A DNA stretch of 64,000 nt, from assembly GCA_001414485.1 (NCBI GenBank), contig LLEY01000201.1, positions 36,521 to 100,520 of the forward strand, in the 5' to 3' direction. The translations under genes were made by a program, and so were the position numbers. This document shows, piece by piece, positions 45,001-55,252 of this stretch; positions within the stretch are counted from its first letter, which is position 1; every line of letters starts with the position of its first letter. The notes below the pieces were generated by a model that did not search any database, had not been told where the DNA came from, and saw nothing but the letters and a program-made list of their open reading frames with translations. Source of the DNA: Calycina herbarum (Eukaryota > Ascomycota > Leotiomycetes > Helotiales > Pezizellaceae).

Positions 45001-45682
45001 TGAGATTCTGACTATTGTTGCCATGCTGTCTATGCCTCCGCCATTTTATCGACCCAAAGAGAAACAGACACAAGCCGATCAAAAGAAAGCGAAATTCCAC
45101 GATCCTCACGGCGATCATCTCACCCTGCTTAATGTCTATAACGGCTGGAAACAGAACAAATTCGCCAACCCTTGGTGTTTTGAGAACTTCATCCAAGCTC
45201 GTCAAATGCGTCGTGCGAAAGATGTTCGGGACCAGCTTGCCAACATTATGCAACGTTATAAACACCAAATCGTGTCCTGCGGTCGCGATACACAGAGAGT
45301 TCGGCAAGCTTTGTGTGCTGGTTTATTCCGCAATTCTGCAAGAAAAGACCCCCAGGAAGGTTACAAGACTCTTATCGAAGGAACTCCTGTGTATCTCCAT
45401 CCATCTTCCGCACTCTTCGGCAAACAAGCAGAATGGGTGATTTACCATGAACTTGTTCTGACGAGTAAAGAATACATGCATTGTACCACGGCTATCGAAC
45501 CTAAGTGGTTGGTGGAAGCGGCACCCAGTTTCTTCAAGGTTGCTCCGACGGATAAATTAAGTAAGAGGAAGAAGGCTGAGAGAATTCAGCCGTTGTATAA
45601 TAAATTTGCTGCTGAGGATGATTGGCGATTATCCGCCCAGAAGAGACAAGGCAGAGGTGGTGGAGGTGGTACGTGGGGATAG
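42086..45682 (+). CDS. PRP22: Pre-mRNA-splicing ATP-dependent RNA helicase Prp22/DHX8
   Basis: This is a nuclear DEAH-box helicase that proofreads the second splicing step and releases spliced mRNA from the spliceosome. It is a single uninterrupted 1198-residue ORF, close to the family length. It has an N-terminal PWI-like helical part (1-90), an Arg/Ser-rich basic segment (about 150-225), and an S1 RNA-binding domain (about 229-302: YDGHVTGVKDFGAFVN and GLVHVSALVEG). Then comes the helicase core: motif I GDTGSGKTT (about 556), Ia TQPRRVAA, II DEAH (about 653), III SAT (about 685), V TNIAETSIT and VI QRAGRAGR (about 854). HA2 and OB-fold C-terminal regions follow (LEELYALSALDDEG; PVYLHPSSALF). 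The tail is Gly-rich. It encodes a splicing factor yet has no intron itself. Confidence 0.97.
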   Translation: MDDLESLEILSLVSKVSSELQNHIGVGDKTLAEFLIAQHAECKSLEEFQQKLDALDAGFPRSLIESIDRLVLTMHPKYKGGKGRQAENGARKTEEKTKVFKGLALPDKQLPWTDEPEDTNGSAIPGTDAIDDTLALLEGLEPKARIEKPSRKRSRSPEDHDRGRSRKERYRSRSRSRSADDTRRRRRKVHQDEDEFGRVRNGHKSSRRRREDDQFKRPPVPEIDDEPILYKVYDGHVTGVKDFGAFVNIHGVKGKVDGLVHVSALVEGQRVNHPSDLVSRGQPVKVKVLKIEGTRIGLSMKDVDQETGRDMAPQERIQSGANNERLGGGKDEYGLIDEKAIVFEGDMSNRSRKPKKRMTSPERWEIRQLIASGVVKASEYPDLDEDYNAALNGEGEMELEEDVDIELREEEPPFLTGQTKQSLELSPIRVVKAPDGSMNRAAMAGATLAKDRRELKQQEAQDKATEEGAKVDLSANWQDPMADPEGRKFASDLKSIKPVQAIEDVPDWKKATQNKEQSLGRRTDMTIKEQRESLPVFRFRSELIKAVHANQLLIVVGDTGSGKTTQLTQYLAEAGFANNGMIGCTQPRRVAAMSVAKRVSEEVGCELGQEVGYTIRFEDCTSPTTKIKYMTDGMLQREILMDPDLKRYSVIMLDEAHERTIATDVLFALLKKTLKRRPDMKVIVTSATLDADKFSAYFNECPIFSIPGRTFPVEVMYSREPESDYLDAALVTVMQIHLTEPPGDILLFLTGQEEIDTSCEILFERMKALGPSVPELIILPVYSALPSEMQSKIFDPAPPGSRKVVIATNIAETSITIDHVYYVIDPGFVKQNAYDPKLGMDSLIITPISQAQAKQRAGRAGRTGPGKCFRLYTEAAFQSEMLPTSIPDIQRQNLSVTILMLKAMGINDLLHFDFMDPPPTNTMLTALEELYALSALDDEGLLTRLGRKMADFPMEPSLAKVLISSVDLQCSDEILTIVAMLSMPPPFYRPKEKQTQADQKKAKFHDPHGDHLTLLNVYNGWKQNKFANPWCFENFIQARQMRRAKDVRDQLANIMQRYKHQIVSCGRDTQRVRQALCAGLFRNSARKDPQEGYKTLIEGTPVYLHPSSALFGKQAEWVIYHELVLTSKEYMHCTTAIEPKWLVEAAPSFFKVAPTDKLSKRKKAERIQPLYNKFAAEDDWRLSAQKRQGRGGGGGTWG

Positions 45683-45872
45683 AGGAATTGAGACGGGGAG
45701 GAAAGGAAAGTTAAAATGTATGTGATTATATTGATAACGTGTAATGATATCTCTTCAAAAAGAATTTCTGGAGTTTTGAAAAACTCATCGCTGCTGCACT
45801 TCGGGTATATACAAAAGCCTAAAACTCCTACTCCCTCCCCCCAGAAAAGAAACCAATTTGAATTTGAAACTC

Positions 45873-48357
45873 TCAGACCAACTCCTTGCCCGCCTTCCTA
45901 CTCTGTACTACATCCCCCTCCCTGCCGATAACCAACGCACTTCCTTCTCCTTCTCCCAATCCACCCATCTTTATCCTCATCCCCCCATTCAACCGACTAA
46001 CCAAGCTTCCCTCTCCCCTCGTCCTCCTCACCTCAAGGTCGACATATTTCGAATCTCGAATAACCGAACTAACACTCCCCAAAACTTCAGGATTCAAATT
46101 CCTTCTTTGCAGTACTGTCCCCAGAACGCTAGCGAAGAGCATGATCAAGATTGATAGGAATAAGAAGGCAAACCAAGCCCAAGATACGGACCAGAATTCA
46201 GCGGTGATGGTGACGCTCGCAAGGACTGTAGGACCAGAGATGGAAGAGCGTGTAGAGGTAGAGGAGTGCCCGAGTGGGATGGAGGGGTAAGTTTGCGAGA
46301 GCGTGTAATATGTGTTTATCAACTGTCCTAGTCTCCTACCCAAAACATCCCCTGGAAGTCCGGAGAGATCGGAGGGCAAATTCGTAGTGCTAAACCACGT
46401 ACTAGTACTAGGTATCAAGCTCGATGTTTCTGTATTCGCGAGATATGAAATCGAGGGATCGGCGTGCGAGTTTGTTCCCATTGCTGAGAAAGCTCTTGGT
46501 AAACCGAGAGATACGGCTTGGAAGATTTCGGGGAATGCGAGGGCTGTTAATTGATCTGGGGCGTGGGGAAGCTGGGAGTGACGCTGGGCTGTTACTCGAC
46601 AGGTTGGGGGTGTGTTTGCTGCGAGAACACAGAGGGTTTTGGATTGTACGTATATTGTGTGAGTTTGGCAGAAAGCTTGGTTTGTGGAGGAGGAGCTTAT
46701 GGGTGTTGATTGAAAGAGGAGGGTGCTTGGTTCTACCTGCTCTGGTGAAAGGGAACGGAGTGCACAGGGTGCTGTGAGGTAGGCTTGTTCTGTCGTAGAG
46801 GTTGTAGCATTTGTGGATGTGCAGTATTTCGGCGGTGGCGAGGCAATGGAAATTGTCGAGTTGTACATTGGAGAGATGAATCTATCCAGGCCTAGGGACC
46901 AAGTCGATGTTGTATTTGTGGTGCTCGTCACAGTACTGGGATTTGCGCCATAGAATGTTCCGTTTTCCGGGGAGATGGGGGAGCTGTTTGCGTCGCTATC
47001 GTGGGAAAAGGGGGTGAGTTGTACTAGTTGGTTTTGTTGGGTTGGAGAGCCGCAGCTTAGTTCTATGTAGCTACTCTCTAGTTCCAGGGATGTTTCTCCG
47101 TTTTGTAATCCCCCGATCGGGAGACCGACGAGGGAGCTGTAAAGTACGGTATCATTTGGGGTGATGGTTACCCAGTCGCTCCCGTTTACTTGTGCCAGAG
47201 AGGATTGAAAGGGTATTTTTACGTTGGTCCAAAGATCCATGGGGGAGGTTTTTATGGATGAAGGGGAAAGAACGGCGGCGGCGTATAGAGATCGGAAGAT
47301 AGATGATTGAACTGGGTCGGAACCTATGGTATTTCCTTGGGCGAAGAGGGATTGTGTGTCAGTGGTAAAGTATGGTACCGTCGAGGGAGAGGTTTTGGAA
47401 GTATTAACTACTCCCAGAAGTCTGAGAAATCCTTGACTGCCGATGGGAGAGAAGATGAATAATACAACGAGGCCCACCCCGAGGAGGTCAAATGAGCGAA
47501 GCTGTATTTGTGTATCGAAAGCTCCGCTCACGGTTCGGCTCCCCATGAGCTGTTCCAAGTTCATGAGAGTCGTTCCGCGTTCCAGTAGGTATCCAGCTAC
47601 TTTGACAAGTGCTCTTCCAACCAGAAGAGCAAAGAAAATAGGAAACAAAGTGCCAGCCTGTGACTAATTAGAAACGAGGTTAGGTAAAGGGGCCTTCACA
47701 AGTATTTCTTACAATCTGCATCCAATTAAGATATGCACCCCATCTCTTCTTCTCCTCCGTGGGTTGGCCATGAAGAGTTGCAAGACTTATGGCGAGTATA
47801 AGAAAGAGTATTGGAATAATAAAATACACCACCGCATAAATCATCTCAGACCATTGGGACAATTTATCGAGAACAATCGTCGACGGTCTTCTCCATCCGG
47901 CCCTAATATCAACATGGTTTCCTAGATTCCCCAACTGCTCAGTCGATTCATGTGCCTGGTTTCCCGGTGGCCCTGTTCGTGGGGGTGTATCATTGGGAGT
48001 CGGAGCCCTCGATCGAATTGTCACTGCAACTGGTTTTCTAACCACCACGTCCGGCGAAGAAAGATCAACAGCCCTTGCTTCCCCTTTTGTAAAATCATGT
48101 TCTGTATAAATATGCTGTGGTTGAGGACTGAAATTCTGATACTCGAATCGTTGGGACTCCCTCACTGGCGCCGAAGGGGATATCTGAGCCGAGATGGGTG
48201 AAGAAATTGGAGATACCTCATCGTTAACCGGGCTAGGTAAGTGGTCTTGTGGTATTGAGTTCCCTCCAATCTGGCTATGTTGGTTCCAGGATCGCCTAGG
48301 TATGGGACTTTGGATATACTCCGAAGAAGGGCGTTTTTCTCGGATCTCTTGAGGCAT
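45873..48357 (-). CDS. Fungal multipass plasma/endomembrane protein of unknown function
   Basis: Two exons, 48357-47713 and 47657-45873 (intron GTAAGA..CACAG, phase 0), give about 809 residues. The first 160 residues are polar and disordered. A first membrane helix follows (MIYAVVYFIIPILFLILAIS, about 174-193). After the junction WMQI-AGTLFPIFF come further hydrophobic segments (FPIFFALLVGRALVKVAG; SFDLLGVGLVVLFIFSPIG). The central 300 residues are Ser/Thr-rich with probable N-glycosylation sites (NGS, NTT, NST) and several Cys, so they are likely extracellular or lumenal. A last helix (WAWFAFLFLSILIMLFASVL, near 740) precedes a short cytosolic tail. The sequence around the first helices (LVKVAGYLLERGTTL, NLEQLMGSRTV) is typical of an uncharacterised ascomycete family. 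Its 3' end is convergent with PRP22, 190 bp away. Confidence 0.8.
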
Positions 48358-49494
48358 ACCTCATATGTTGGTATGTCGAGATCCAAGAAAGAAAAAAGTA
48401 AATTTTATCTTGACAATCGAGACATCAAACCCCAGACGAAAAAAGGAAATAAACGAGTGTGATATGTCGACTAAACGACAAGAGTATTAGAAAAAACGCG
48501 GAGACCAGTAAGACTCATTCCCAGATACAGCGAGACCAGACCTTTTCATCACTACAGACAAGGTATCCGGCACAGCGGTAAATAAGAGAAATGAGCACCG
48601 AAATGGGAGTTTCTATTGTTGTTCGGCGGGAGTGTGGAGGAGCTACAAGGAATGGCAATGGCGCACAGGTGGAGCGTTGGGAATTTCAAAGTTTGTAAAG
48701 ATCTGGGCCCACGACCGGGTTGGCCAGGTTCTTTAACTTGAAAAGAACAGGTCTGGCCATAATACGACTCAGATCAAAGCGAAGTGGTGTCGCAAAGAGG
48801 TACAAGGAATGGGCACAGTAGATCCTGCTGAAAAGCTGCGCCTACGTCGAATCCTTTCGGATCTCGTCATTGCTGCCACTCGACATCCTTGACCACGAGC
48901 GTGTCAGCAACGATCACACACGACAATAACCAATAAACAGAATCTGCGAGTAATTTACCCGGGCGAATAAGGGCAAAGAAGGTTGTGTTTCTCAATGACT
49001 GTGTGTGACCGCGGGGCCAAAAATACACTACGAGGAAAATGAAACGGATTTGAACGCCACAAGAATTGTGGACTATGTTGCCTCGTATGGAGTGCATCTT
49101 GAGTACGAGGAGCAATTGATGAATGGCCCCATCCCACAAAAGAGATGATGACTACTGTGTCATCGTATCAGCCGGCTCACATAATTATATATTGAGCCTG
49201 TGAAACGTCGGTGGAAATTGATAAATGAAAATGGGGGCGGAGAGAAGTACCTACCGGTACGAGCCTTCTGTCAGCAATTCGATTCGCGACTTATCCTTTT
49301 CCAATATTGGTTACCGAGAGCGAGCTCGTTTTTCAATGAGGACGTTCGCTCCATGGGATGCAAGAAACCAACATACGAGGTTATTCACTTGTAGTTACGG
49401 TTTCGTTTTGATATGATAAACATGATTCAGCCTCCAACTCCGGTGCTATGCTATGTCAATACTTCGTACATATTTGGATCATACTTGTGGGTAA
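48358..49494. other. Intergenic region, no gene seen
   Basis: It holds the upstream region of the minus-strand multipass membrane protein gene and the 3' flank of the minus-strand SDR gene. Short ORFs lack coding character; a 90-codon minus ORF (49139-48867) has no recognisable domain. No repeats or RNA genes are visible. Confidence 0.35.
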
Positions 49495-50730
49495 TCATTT
49501 CGCCTTCTTCTGCCTGCGTGACTTGGTGGTCTTGCTGTCGCTGTTTCCATTCGCATCTGCCTTCGGTGCAGCCTTCTCAGTTGTTTGCTTCTTCTCTTTT
49601 GCGTCCTGTTCCTTCTTTTGTAAGGCTCTTTTCACAGCCTCTTCCCTCTCAACTCTCTCGATAAGCTTCTCAGTCCCCTCCCATAACTTCTTTGCAATCT
49701 TTTCATCCATGATGTCCTTTCTTGCAAATACCATCTCCCGACATTCCTTGATTAATTTTCCCCCATAGCCGCGACCAAGGGTAGCTTCCATAGCCGCATA
49801 TAGAAAGCTCTGAGCACCGCCTTCCGGGCTCTTCAACAAAAGCCACACGCTCTGCCATAGAACCAAATAGATGGACAAGCCCCAAAGAGTTCCCCGTGTG
49901 AGATATCTCCGCATACCCGGTGTACGGCAATATCCAGGATCAACAAACACAACCCGCGCATTTGTAGGTGCTCCATCCGGTCGCTTGTATGCCTCCAAAT
50001 GCTTCGAAAATGAATGTCCAAAAACATTCAGCGCGTATTTACTTCGAGCGTACGCTTTCGATGGTGACCATTCCTTCTTTTTTAGGGCATCGCTGCCATC
50101 TCCAATCGCAGGCGAGTTTAGGTAAGAAGAACAGGTGGTGAAAATAATCCGCACATCTCTGTCAGGAGGCTGTGTTCGAATTGCCGGGCTGAGGATGCTG
50201 AGTAGATGGAAGTTGGCGAGGTAATTGACCATCCACGTCTCCTCCAAACCCTCATCAGTCATAATCCGAGCCTTCCCGGGAGGAGTAAGAGTCGAGGCAC
50301 ATAAAACAATCATATCGAGTCGGCGAGGTGGTGCATTATCGATCCATTTTGTCGCGAATTTGCGTATGCTCCATAGAGATGACAAGTCCACCTGCTCAGC
50401 GTATATCATATGGTTTCCCGATCGCTCTCGCAGATCGTCAATGTAATCGACGAGGAAGATATCCGAGGGCGATTGGTGAACGAGAAGTATGAGCTGGGCG
50501 CCTCGCGATGCCAGATCCAAAGCCGTCGCTGCTCCTATTCCCGACGTTCCTCCTGTCATCATGACCACCTTCCCATGCAGTTTTCTCTCGGATGTGTTGG
50601 TTGTGCCCATGGAAACCCATTTTGTAAAGGAGATGACGATAATTGCGACGAAGCCGTAGAGAATCGTCCAGCCGCTGGGCATACCGGGAACGCCATACCA
50701 GAAAACCGTTGATAGGAAAGGAATCGGCAT
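49495..50730 (-). CDS. Membrane-anchored short-chain dehydrogenase/reductase
   Basis: The ORF is open from 50814, but MPIPFLSTVFWYG at 50730 is the likelier start (411 residues). An N-terminal membrane helix (WTILYGFVAIIVISFTKWV) is followed by a Rossmann fold with the cofactor motif TGGTSGIG and the catalytic triad elements S (FTTCSSYLNS) and YxxxK (YARSKYA). WMVNYLANFHLL supplies the conserved Asn region. The family includes retinol-dehydrogenase-like and wwox-like fungal oxidoreductases; the substrate is unknown. The C-terminal 60 residues are Lys/Glu-rich and end TKSRRQKKAK, an unusual basic coiled tail. The gene is divergent from the G-patch gene (276 bp between starts). Confidence 0.85.
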   Translation of the reverse strand: MPIPFLSTVFWYGVPGMPSGWTILYGFVAIIVISFTKWVSMGTTNTSERKLHGKVVMMTGGTSGIGAATALDLASRGAQLILLVHQSPSDIFLVDYIDDLRERSGNHMIYAEQVDLSSLWSIRKFATKWIDNAPPRRLDMIVLCASTLTPPGKARIMTDEGLEETWMVNYLANFHLLSILSPAIRTQPPDRDVRIIFTTCSSYLNSPAIGDGSDALKKKEWSPSKAYARSKYALNVFGHSFSKHLEAYKRPDGAPTNARVVFVDPGYCRTPGMRRYLTRGTLWGLSIYLVLWQSVWLLLKSPEGGAQSFLYAAMEATLGRGYGGKLIKECREMVFARKDIMDEKIAKKLWEGTEKLIERVEREEAVKRALQKKEQDAKEKKQTTEKAAPKADANGNSDSKTTKSRRQKKAK

Positions 50731-51006
50731 TTTGGAAGGATTGGGGTTGAGGTTGAGGAGCCGTTGACCCTTCGTGTTTTCCAAATTGTCCAGAGTACAA
50801 GTAAATAATCGCAAATGGAAAGGGATGGCTAAAAATAGTCCGTCCTTCCGTCACTTTGGCTTGGCGTGAATTTCTGGGGTAAGATTTAAGCTTAATCTTT
50901 AGCGTCTTTTATTATCTTTGGCCCAAATTGATCATCGTTCACTGCTAAAGCCAATTCTGCTACCAACAACTTTGGAACTCTGCGCGGTCGAGTCCCGCGT
51001 GATAAA

Positions 51007-51762
51007 ATGTCTGACGACGATACCTACGAGATCCCTCTGCAGGACCAAAGGGTATTTGGCGCTGGCATCAAGCGCAAAAGAGTCAAGTTTGTTCCGTCAA
51101 CATCAAACACCGCCACTACGAGCACGCCTACAAGCAGCACATCTGCGAAATCTGTTAGTGACCTCTATCTCAAGTTGGTACTTCCGGCAGAACTATCGCA
51201 TACAGAAGCAGCTTCACCCGCTTCTGGACTGGTTGGGACAGGAGGAGCAAGCACCTCGAGAGACGACGAGTTTTCGAAGCCCCAAGTCTGCGAGATATGC
51301 AACCTCCCCCTCTCATCTCTCCCCGCACCCGATGATTCTACCAAAACAAGCAATACAGATAACACAGATCCGCCTCCTCCAAACCCCAAACCACATCCAC
51401 ACGAGGCCTCTATCGCACATCAAGTATGTCTTACACACAGCTACCCCCCATCCCACCTCGACAGAAATCGAAAAGGACTGGCATATCTCTCTTCCTACGG
51501 TTGGGATCCAGATTCACGACTCGGTCTAGGGGCTTCAGGACAAGGAATACAATTCCCCATCAAAACAGTACCGAAAGATGATAAAATCGGGATAGGTGTG
51601 GTATTACCTATAGAAGCGGAGAGGAGGAAGAAAGAGAAGGTCGAGAAATTGGATGCGGGGAAGGTGAAGAAGATGTATGAGAAGGATAAGAGGAAGACGG
51701 AGAGGTTGAGGAACATGTTTTATCAGAATGAGGATGTGGAGAGGTATCTTGGGGGTGGTTGA
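51007..51762 (+). CDS. G-patch domain protein (GPANK1-like)
   Basis: A single exon encodes 251 residues, starting MSDDDTYEIPLQDQRVFG. A Ser/Thr-rich low-complexity segment (38-55) and a CEICNLPL Cys pair (about 96-103) are followed by HQVCLTHSYPPSHLDR. The G-patch comes next (about 155-190): KGLAYLSSYGWDPDSRLGLG and GQGIQFPIKT. A Lys/Glu-rich coiled tail follows. G-patch proteins activate DEAH-box helicases, and this protein probably acts in nuclear RNA processing or ribosome biogenesis. The specific helicase partner is unknown; the DEAH helicase Prp22 is encoded 5 kb away but no link is shown. Confidence 0.88.
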   Translation: MSDDDTYEIPLQDQRVFGAGIKRKRVKFVPSTSNTATTSTPTSSTSAKSVSDLYLKLVLPAELSHTEAASPASGLVGTGGASTSRDDEFSKPQVCEICNLPLSSLPAPDDSTKTSNTDNTDPPPPNPKPHPHEASIAHQVCLTHSYPPSHLDRNRKGLAYLSSYGWDPDSRLGLGASGQGIQFPIKTVPKDDKIGIGVVLPIEAERRKKEKVEKLDAGKVKKMYEKDKRKTERLRNMFYQNEDVERYLGGG

Positions 51763-52078
51763 GAGGGTTTTGCTACTTGGTGGTGTTTTGATATTGCTAG
51801 GTGGAATGATACCCATGTCTACTTGTTACTGGTGTCTGTGTTCTCTCTTTTTGCACATCGATGGAGTCGACGTATGCAATTATCTGAGCTTGGTCCGATT
51901 GCCGTCAGCCTATCCTCTCTCCAACCAAGCAGCAAATTGTGTCGCACGACCAACGATCACCACGTTGGAGAGCAAGGAGAGTTCCCTTTTCTCCCCCCCC
52001 CCAAAAAGTCCCGATAACTTCTGCATGGTCACCAGACAATTGCTCAAGGTTCCGCTGCCTTATTCCGGGCCTGGTACG

Positions 52079-52141
52079 GTCGCCCCTTCCCTTTTCGTTT
52101 GCAACCAAGTGGCAAGGTCGAGGATTGAGGGAAGGAGCGAT
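52079..52141. repeat. Small hairpin repeat (MITE-like), copy 1
   Basis: Ends GGTCGCCCCTTCCCTTTT (52079-52096) and GAGGGAAGGAGCGA (52127-52140) are near-perfect inverted complements, separated by about 30 bp. The right half AAGGTCGAGG..TGAGGGAAGGAGCGA recurs at 52749-52776. Confidence 0.5.
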
Positions 52142-52688
52142 TTCAGATCCCGTCACTTGACGACCTGGATGCACTCATGAGACAATTTGTGGAAGAAACG
52201 ATCTCGACCTCAAAACTATAACCAAGCACCAATGAGAGTTTTTGGTTGTTTTGATGCGGTATCTAAAGAAGGGCGAGACTATTCTTGCCTTCGAGGGTAT
52301 GAATTCCACATTGCCATTCCATTAGTTACATTTTTCTACTCGCATCTATCATCTGCTTATTATTGCAGCTTTGCTCCGTACTTTTCTACTAGTTAAACTC
52401 AGACGATTGTGTTGTGTTTTGGCTCCCCGGGAGATTTGTAACGGGCGTAAAAGCGAGGAAGGGGTTTATATATTCTAGACGCGGATTAGAGGTCGTGCCT
52501 TCTCTTGTTATCGTGAGACGATGTCTTGGTCGATGTGGGGGAAAGAGCAGCCCCGGATTGGTAAATTTTAATATTTTTATTCGTAGTTGCCTTTTTTCTC
52601 AATTGAATAACATTTTTTCTTTCCCACATCTTGTGGGTGTCTCAAGACATTCAGATTTTTTGTTTAGACCTTGGGTGCGCGGACGGGA

Positions 52689-52778
52689 GTCGCGCCTTCC
52701 CCTTTTCCTTGAGCTTCTTTCTTTTAACAGGAATTTGGCGAGATGTTAAGGTCGAGGGGTGAGAAGGAAGGAGCGACC
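52689..52778. repeat. Small hairpin repeat (MITE-like), copy 2
   Basis: Left end GTCGCGCCTTCCCCTTTTCC (52689-52708) and right end GAGAAGGAAGGAGCGACC (52761-52778) are inverted complements with small mismatches. The same left and right ends occur in the copy 600 bp upstream, with a longer centre here. Confidence 0.5.
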
Positions 52779-53399
52779 TTATAGCCTGGTCACAGGCTTC
52801 ACCTCAAGGCTGGGACCTGGTAGAGTACGACGGCTACAGCCTAATAAATTTAAGTTCTTGTCTCCCTCTCCACGATACGATTTCTTCTCTTTTTCAATGC
52901 AAATTCCAAAAGAAGGGGCGCTTCTATGACTTATATTTTTCTCCGCTTCTTAAACTCTATCACTAACCTTCAAATGGTTTGCTTATGATGATACTACATT
53001 TACACCTACTGTTGCCTTTCTCGGCGTTCGATAGCTTACTCGCTCCTTGTTTTAGCCCTAAGTCTATTTCACAATTTACTGGATAGTTGATGGCTTACTC
53101 GTAGCTTTCTGTTTGGCCCCCAAAACTCGTCTTGGCTTACTCGACAGGGGTTTTGGGGCCGAAAAGGTGAGGTTACGCAAAAATTTGTTCCGCGAAAACA
53201 ATGGCAGAAGTTATTTCTCACTTAATTCCTAGGTATTTTCTAGTCTTATATTTTGTTGATTATAAATTTATAATGAAAGACTAGGCTTTTTCTCAAATTA
53301 TATAAAAATCTCGGATAATTCAGGCCTCTAAGCATAGGTGATATATAATTGTTTATTGAATTCTTTGCTTATAATTAAGTTAAATTACTAGGCTATGAA

Positions 53400-53720
53400 A
53401 AGTAACTCCCCAAATCGGTGCTATTTCTAGGTCACCCACAAATAGCTGTACTATCAAGTTTTTGAACTGGTGTTTGGTAGATAATCTATAGATAGGCAAA
53501 AGCAAACTATTCGTAGGTTACCTATACATAGCCATACTTTTCAAGGAATCTACGAAACGCTGAGCTACTTTGAATTCACTGTTTAGTCTGTTCCTAGGCT
53601 ATCCATGAATATTCATGACTCTCCGAATCCGTGCTAGTCCTGGGTAACCTATACCAAATTTACTTTCAAGTTTTCGAGGCTGGTGCTGTTAGTAGGTCAC
53701 CTCTACAAGTTGTCAAGCTT
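53400..53720 (+). repeat. Degenerate interspersed short repeats
   Basis: A block of the form TAGGTNACCYATAC or close variants recurs near 53430, 53514, 53592, 53638 and 53691. It is often preceded by GTGCTRTT and followed by ATAGC or by TTTCAAG..TTGAR. Spacing is 46-85 bp. It looks like an old, diverged tandem array. Confidence 0.4.
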
Positions 53721-54227
53721 GCACATTGTAGAAACTCCGGGGTCCTCCTTTTTATGTGAATTAATGGTGTACTAGATTGCTAATAAGAATTACAAAATGA
53801 ATGTAAATGGTTTTTGTGAATATCAATGTGAAGTAAAATTTGGTCCAATTACTCACCTAGGTATCTCAACTATCAAGATTATCAATGATCCGAATTTCTA
53901 GCAGCCTGAAGCACGAAATCTAACTGGCTCCAAACAACAAATACGCTCTTGGCCATAATCTGCAGGTTTTACGTGAACTGCGAGAACTATATCCTCATCG
54001 CCGAACCAGACCTTATCTCCGAAATTTTGTATCGGAAATAACTGAAACGCCCTTCTTAATTCAGGCTTTGCGAGTCTTCGAAGGATATAAAGATAAGTGA
54101 CCATGCAACTTATTACTATGATTCTTTCTCCCCAACAATCCATCAATCTTGTCCTCAAAGATCAGACCAGCTAATTCCTCTAACTTCACACCCCGGAAAC
54201 CCCGGAAACCCCAATAAACCCAACACA

Positions 54228-55010
54228 ATGGATCTTCTACCCTTGAAAGGAGAAACAGCCATCATCACAGGCTCATCTCGAGGTCTCGGTGCCGGAATGG
54301 CCCTCGAATTCGCCAAGCGGGGAGCAGATGTAGTAATAACCTACACCTCCCCCTCCAGCACCCCTCTCGTCGACACCCTGATTTCCCAAATCCAAGATCT
54401 TCCACATAAACCTTCAACTCTCGCGGTTCGCGTGGACCTTACCGATCCCACAGCTCCAACAAAAATAATCTCAGAAATGAAGAACTGGCGAGCTAAAAAT
54501 AACCAAGATCTCAAAATAGGCATCTTGGTCAACAACGCCGGAACAGAAGTCGTCAAGCCCCTCTCAGAAATCGAGGTCGAAGACTTCAACAAAGTCTATC
54601 ATCTCAACGTCCTAGCCCCCATCCTCCTCACACAAGCCATACTTCCCTATCTCCAACCCAAAGGAAGAATAATCAACATCTCCTCCGTCGGTTCACGAGC
54701 AGGATTTCCAAATCTGGGATTATATTGTTCTTCAAAAGCCGCGCTCGAAGGACTTACTAGGTGCTGGGCTGCTGAGTTGGGAGGAAATGGGACGACGGTG
54801 AATTGTGTTAATCCGGGGCCTGTACAATCTGAGATGTTGGATAATATCCCGAAAGAAATCGTGGAGAAACAAAAGAGCGATACAGCTGTTGAGAAAAGAC
54901 TGGGGAATGTGGAGGAGGTTGCTAAAATTGTTGCATGGTTGGCGGGGAGTGATAGTGGATGGGTTACGGGACAATGTGTTAGTGCTAGTGGGGGCTGGGC
55001 TATGTATTGA
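54228..55010 (+). CDS. Short-chain dehydrogenase/reductase, classical type
   Basis: A single exon encodes 260 residues, the normal length for a classical cytosolic SDR. It has the cofactor motif TGSSRGLGAGMA (residues 15-26), NNAG at about 104, and NLNV-type LNVLAPILL. The catalytic Ser is in INISSVGSRAG (about 152), with Tyr and Lys in YCSSKAALEGL (about 165-169). NPGPVQSEM follows the active site, and the C-terminus WVTGQCVSASGGWAMY is typical of 3-oxoacyl-reductase-like enzymes. An NADP(H) preference is suggested by the SSRG Arg but is not certain. The substrate is unknown. It is convergent with the secreted repeat protein, 242 bp away. Confidence 0.9.
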   Translation: MDLLPLKGETAIITGSSRGLGAGMALEFAKRGADVVITYTSPSSTPLVDTLISQIQDLPHKPSTLAVRVDLTDPTAPTKIISEMKNWRAKNNQDLKIGILVNNAGTEVVKPLSEIEVEDFNKVYHLNVLAPILLTQAILPYLQPKGRIINISSVGSRAGFPNLGLYCSSKAALEGLTRCWAAELGGNGTTVNCVNPGPVQSEMLDNIPKEIVEKQKSDTAVEKRLGNVEEVAKIVAWLAGSDSGWVTGQCVSASGGWAMY

Positions 55011-55252
55011 CTCTTTGGGGAGTTCTGTGGGAATTGGGATTGGATCATGCATTTTACTTTACACCGTTTTGGGAGAAAGTCAATCAAAAATCTCTTCTTT
55101 TGCGGCAAAAGATAGGTAAACAAATAAATACAAGGTATCCGCACCCTACACCCATCCAACGAAAACAACAAAGAAGAAAACCCCTCATTTCACTCCGCTC
55201 CCCTTTCCCTCGCTTACATAGCGAAGTTTTCCTTGCTTGTTTAAACCGCTGC

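Larger units (their letters stand above)
51763..54227. other. Gene-poor 2.5-kb region with small repeats
   Basis: No ORF here has coding character (runs of Phe/Leu/Ser from T-rich DNA). It contains two related hairpin repeats (52079-52141 and 52689-52778), a run of nine Cs at about 51998-52006, an AT-rich stretch (52800-53350) and degenerate short repeats (53400-53720). Confidence 0.45.
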
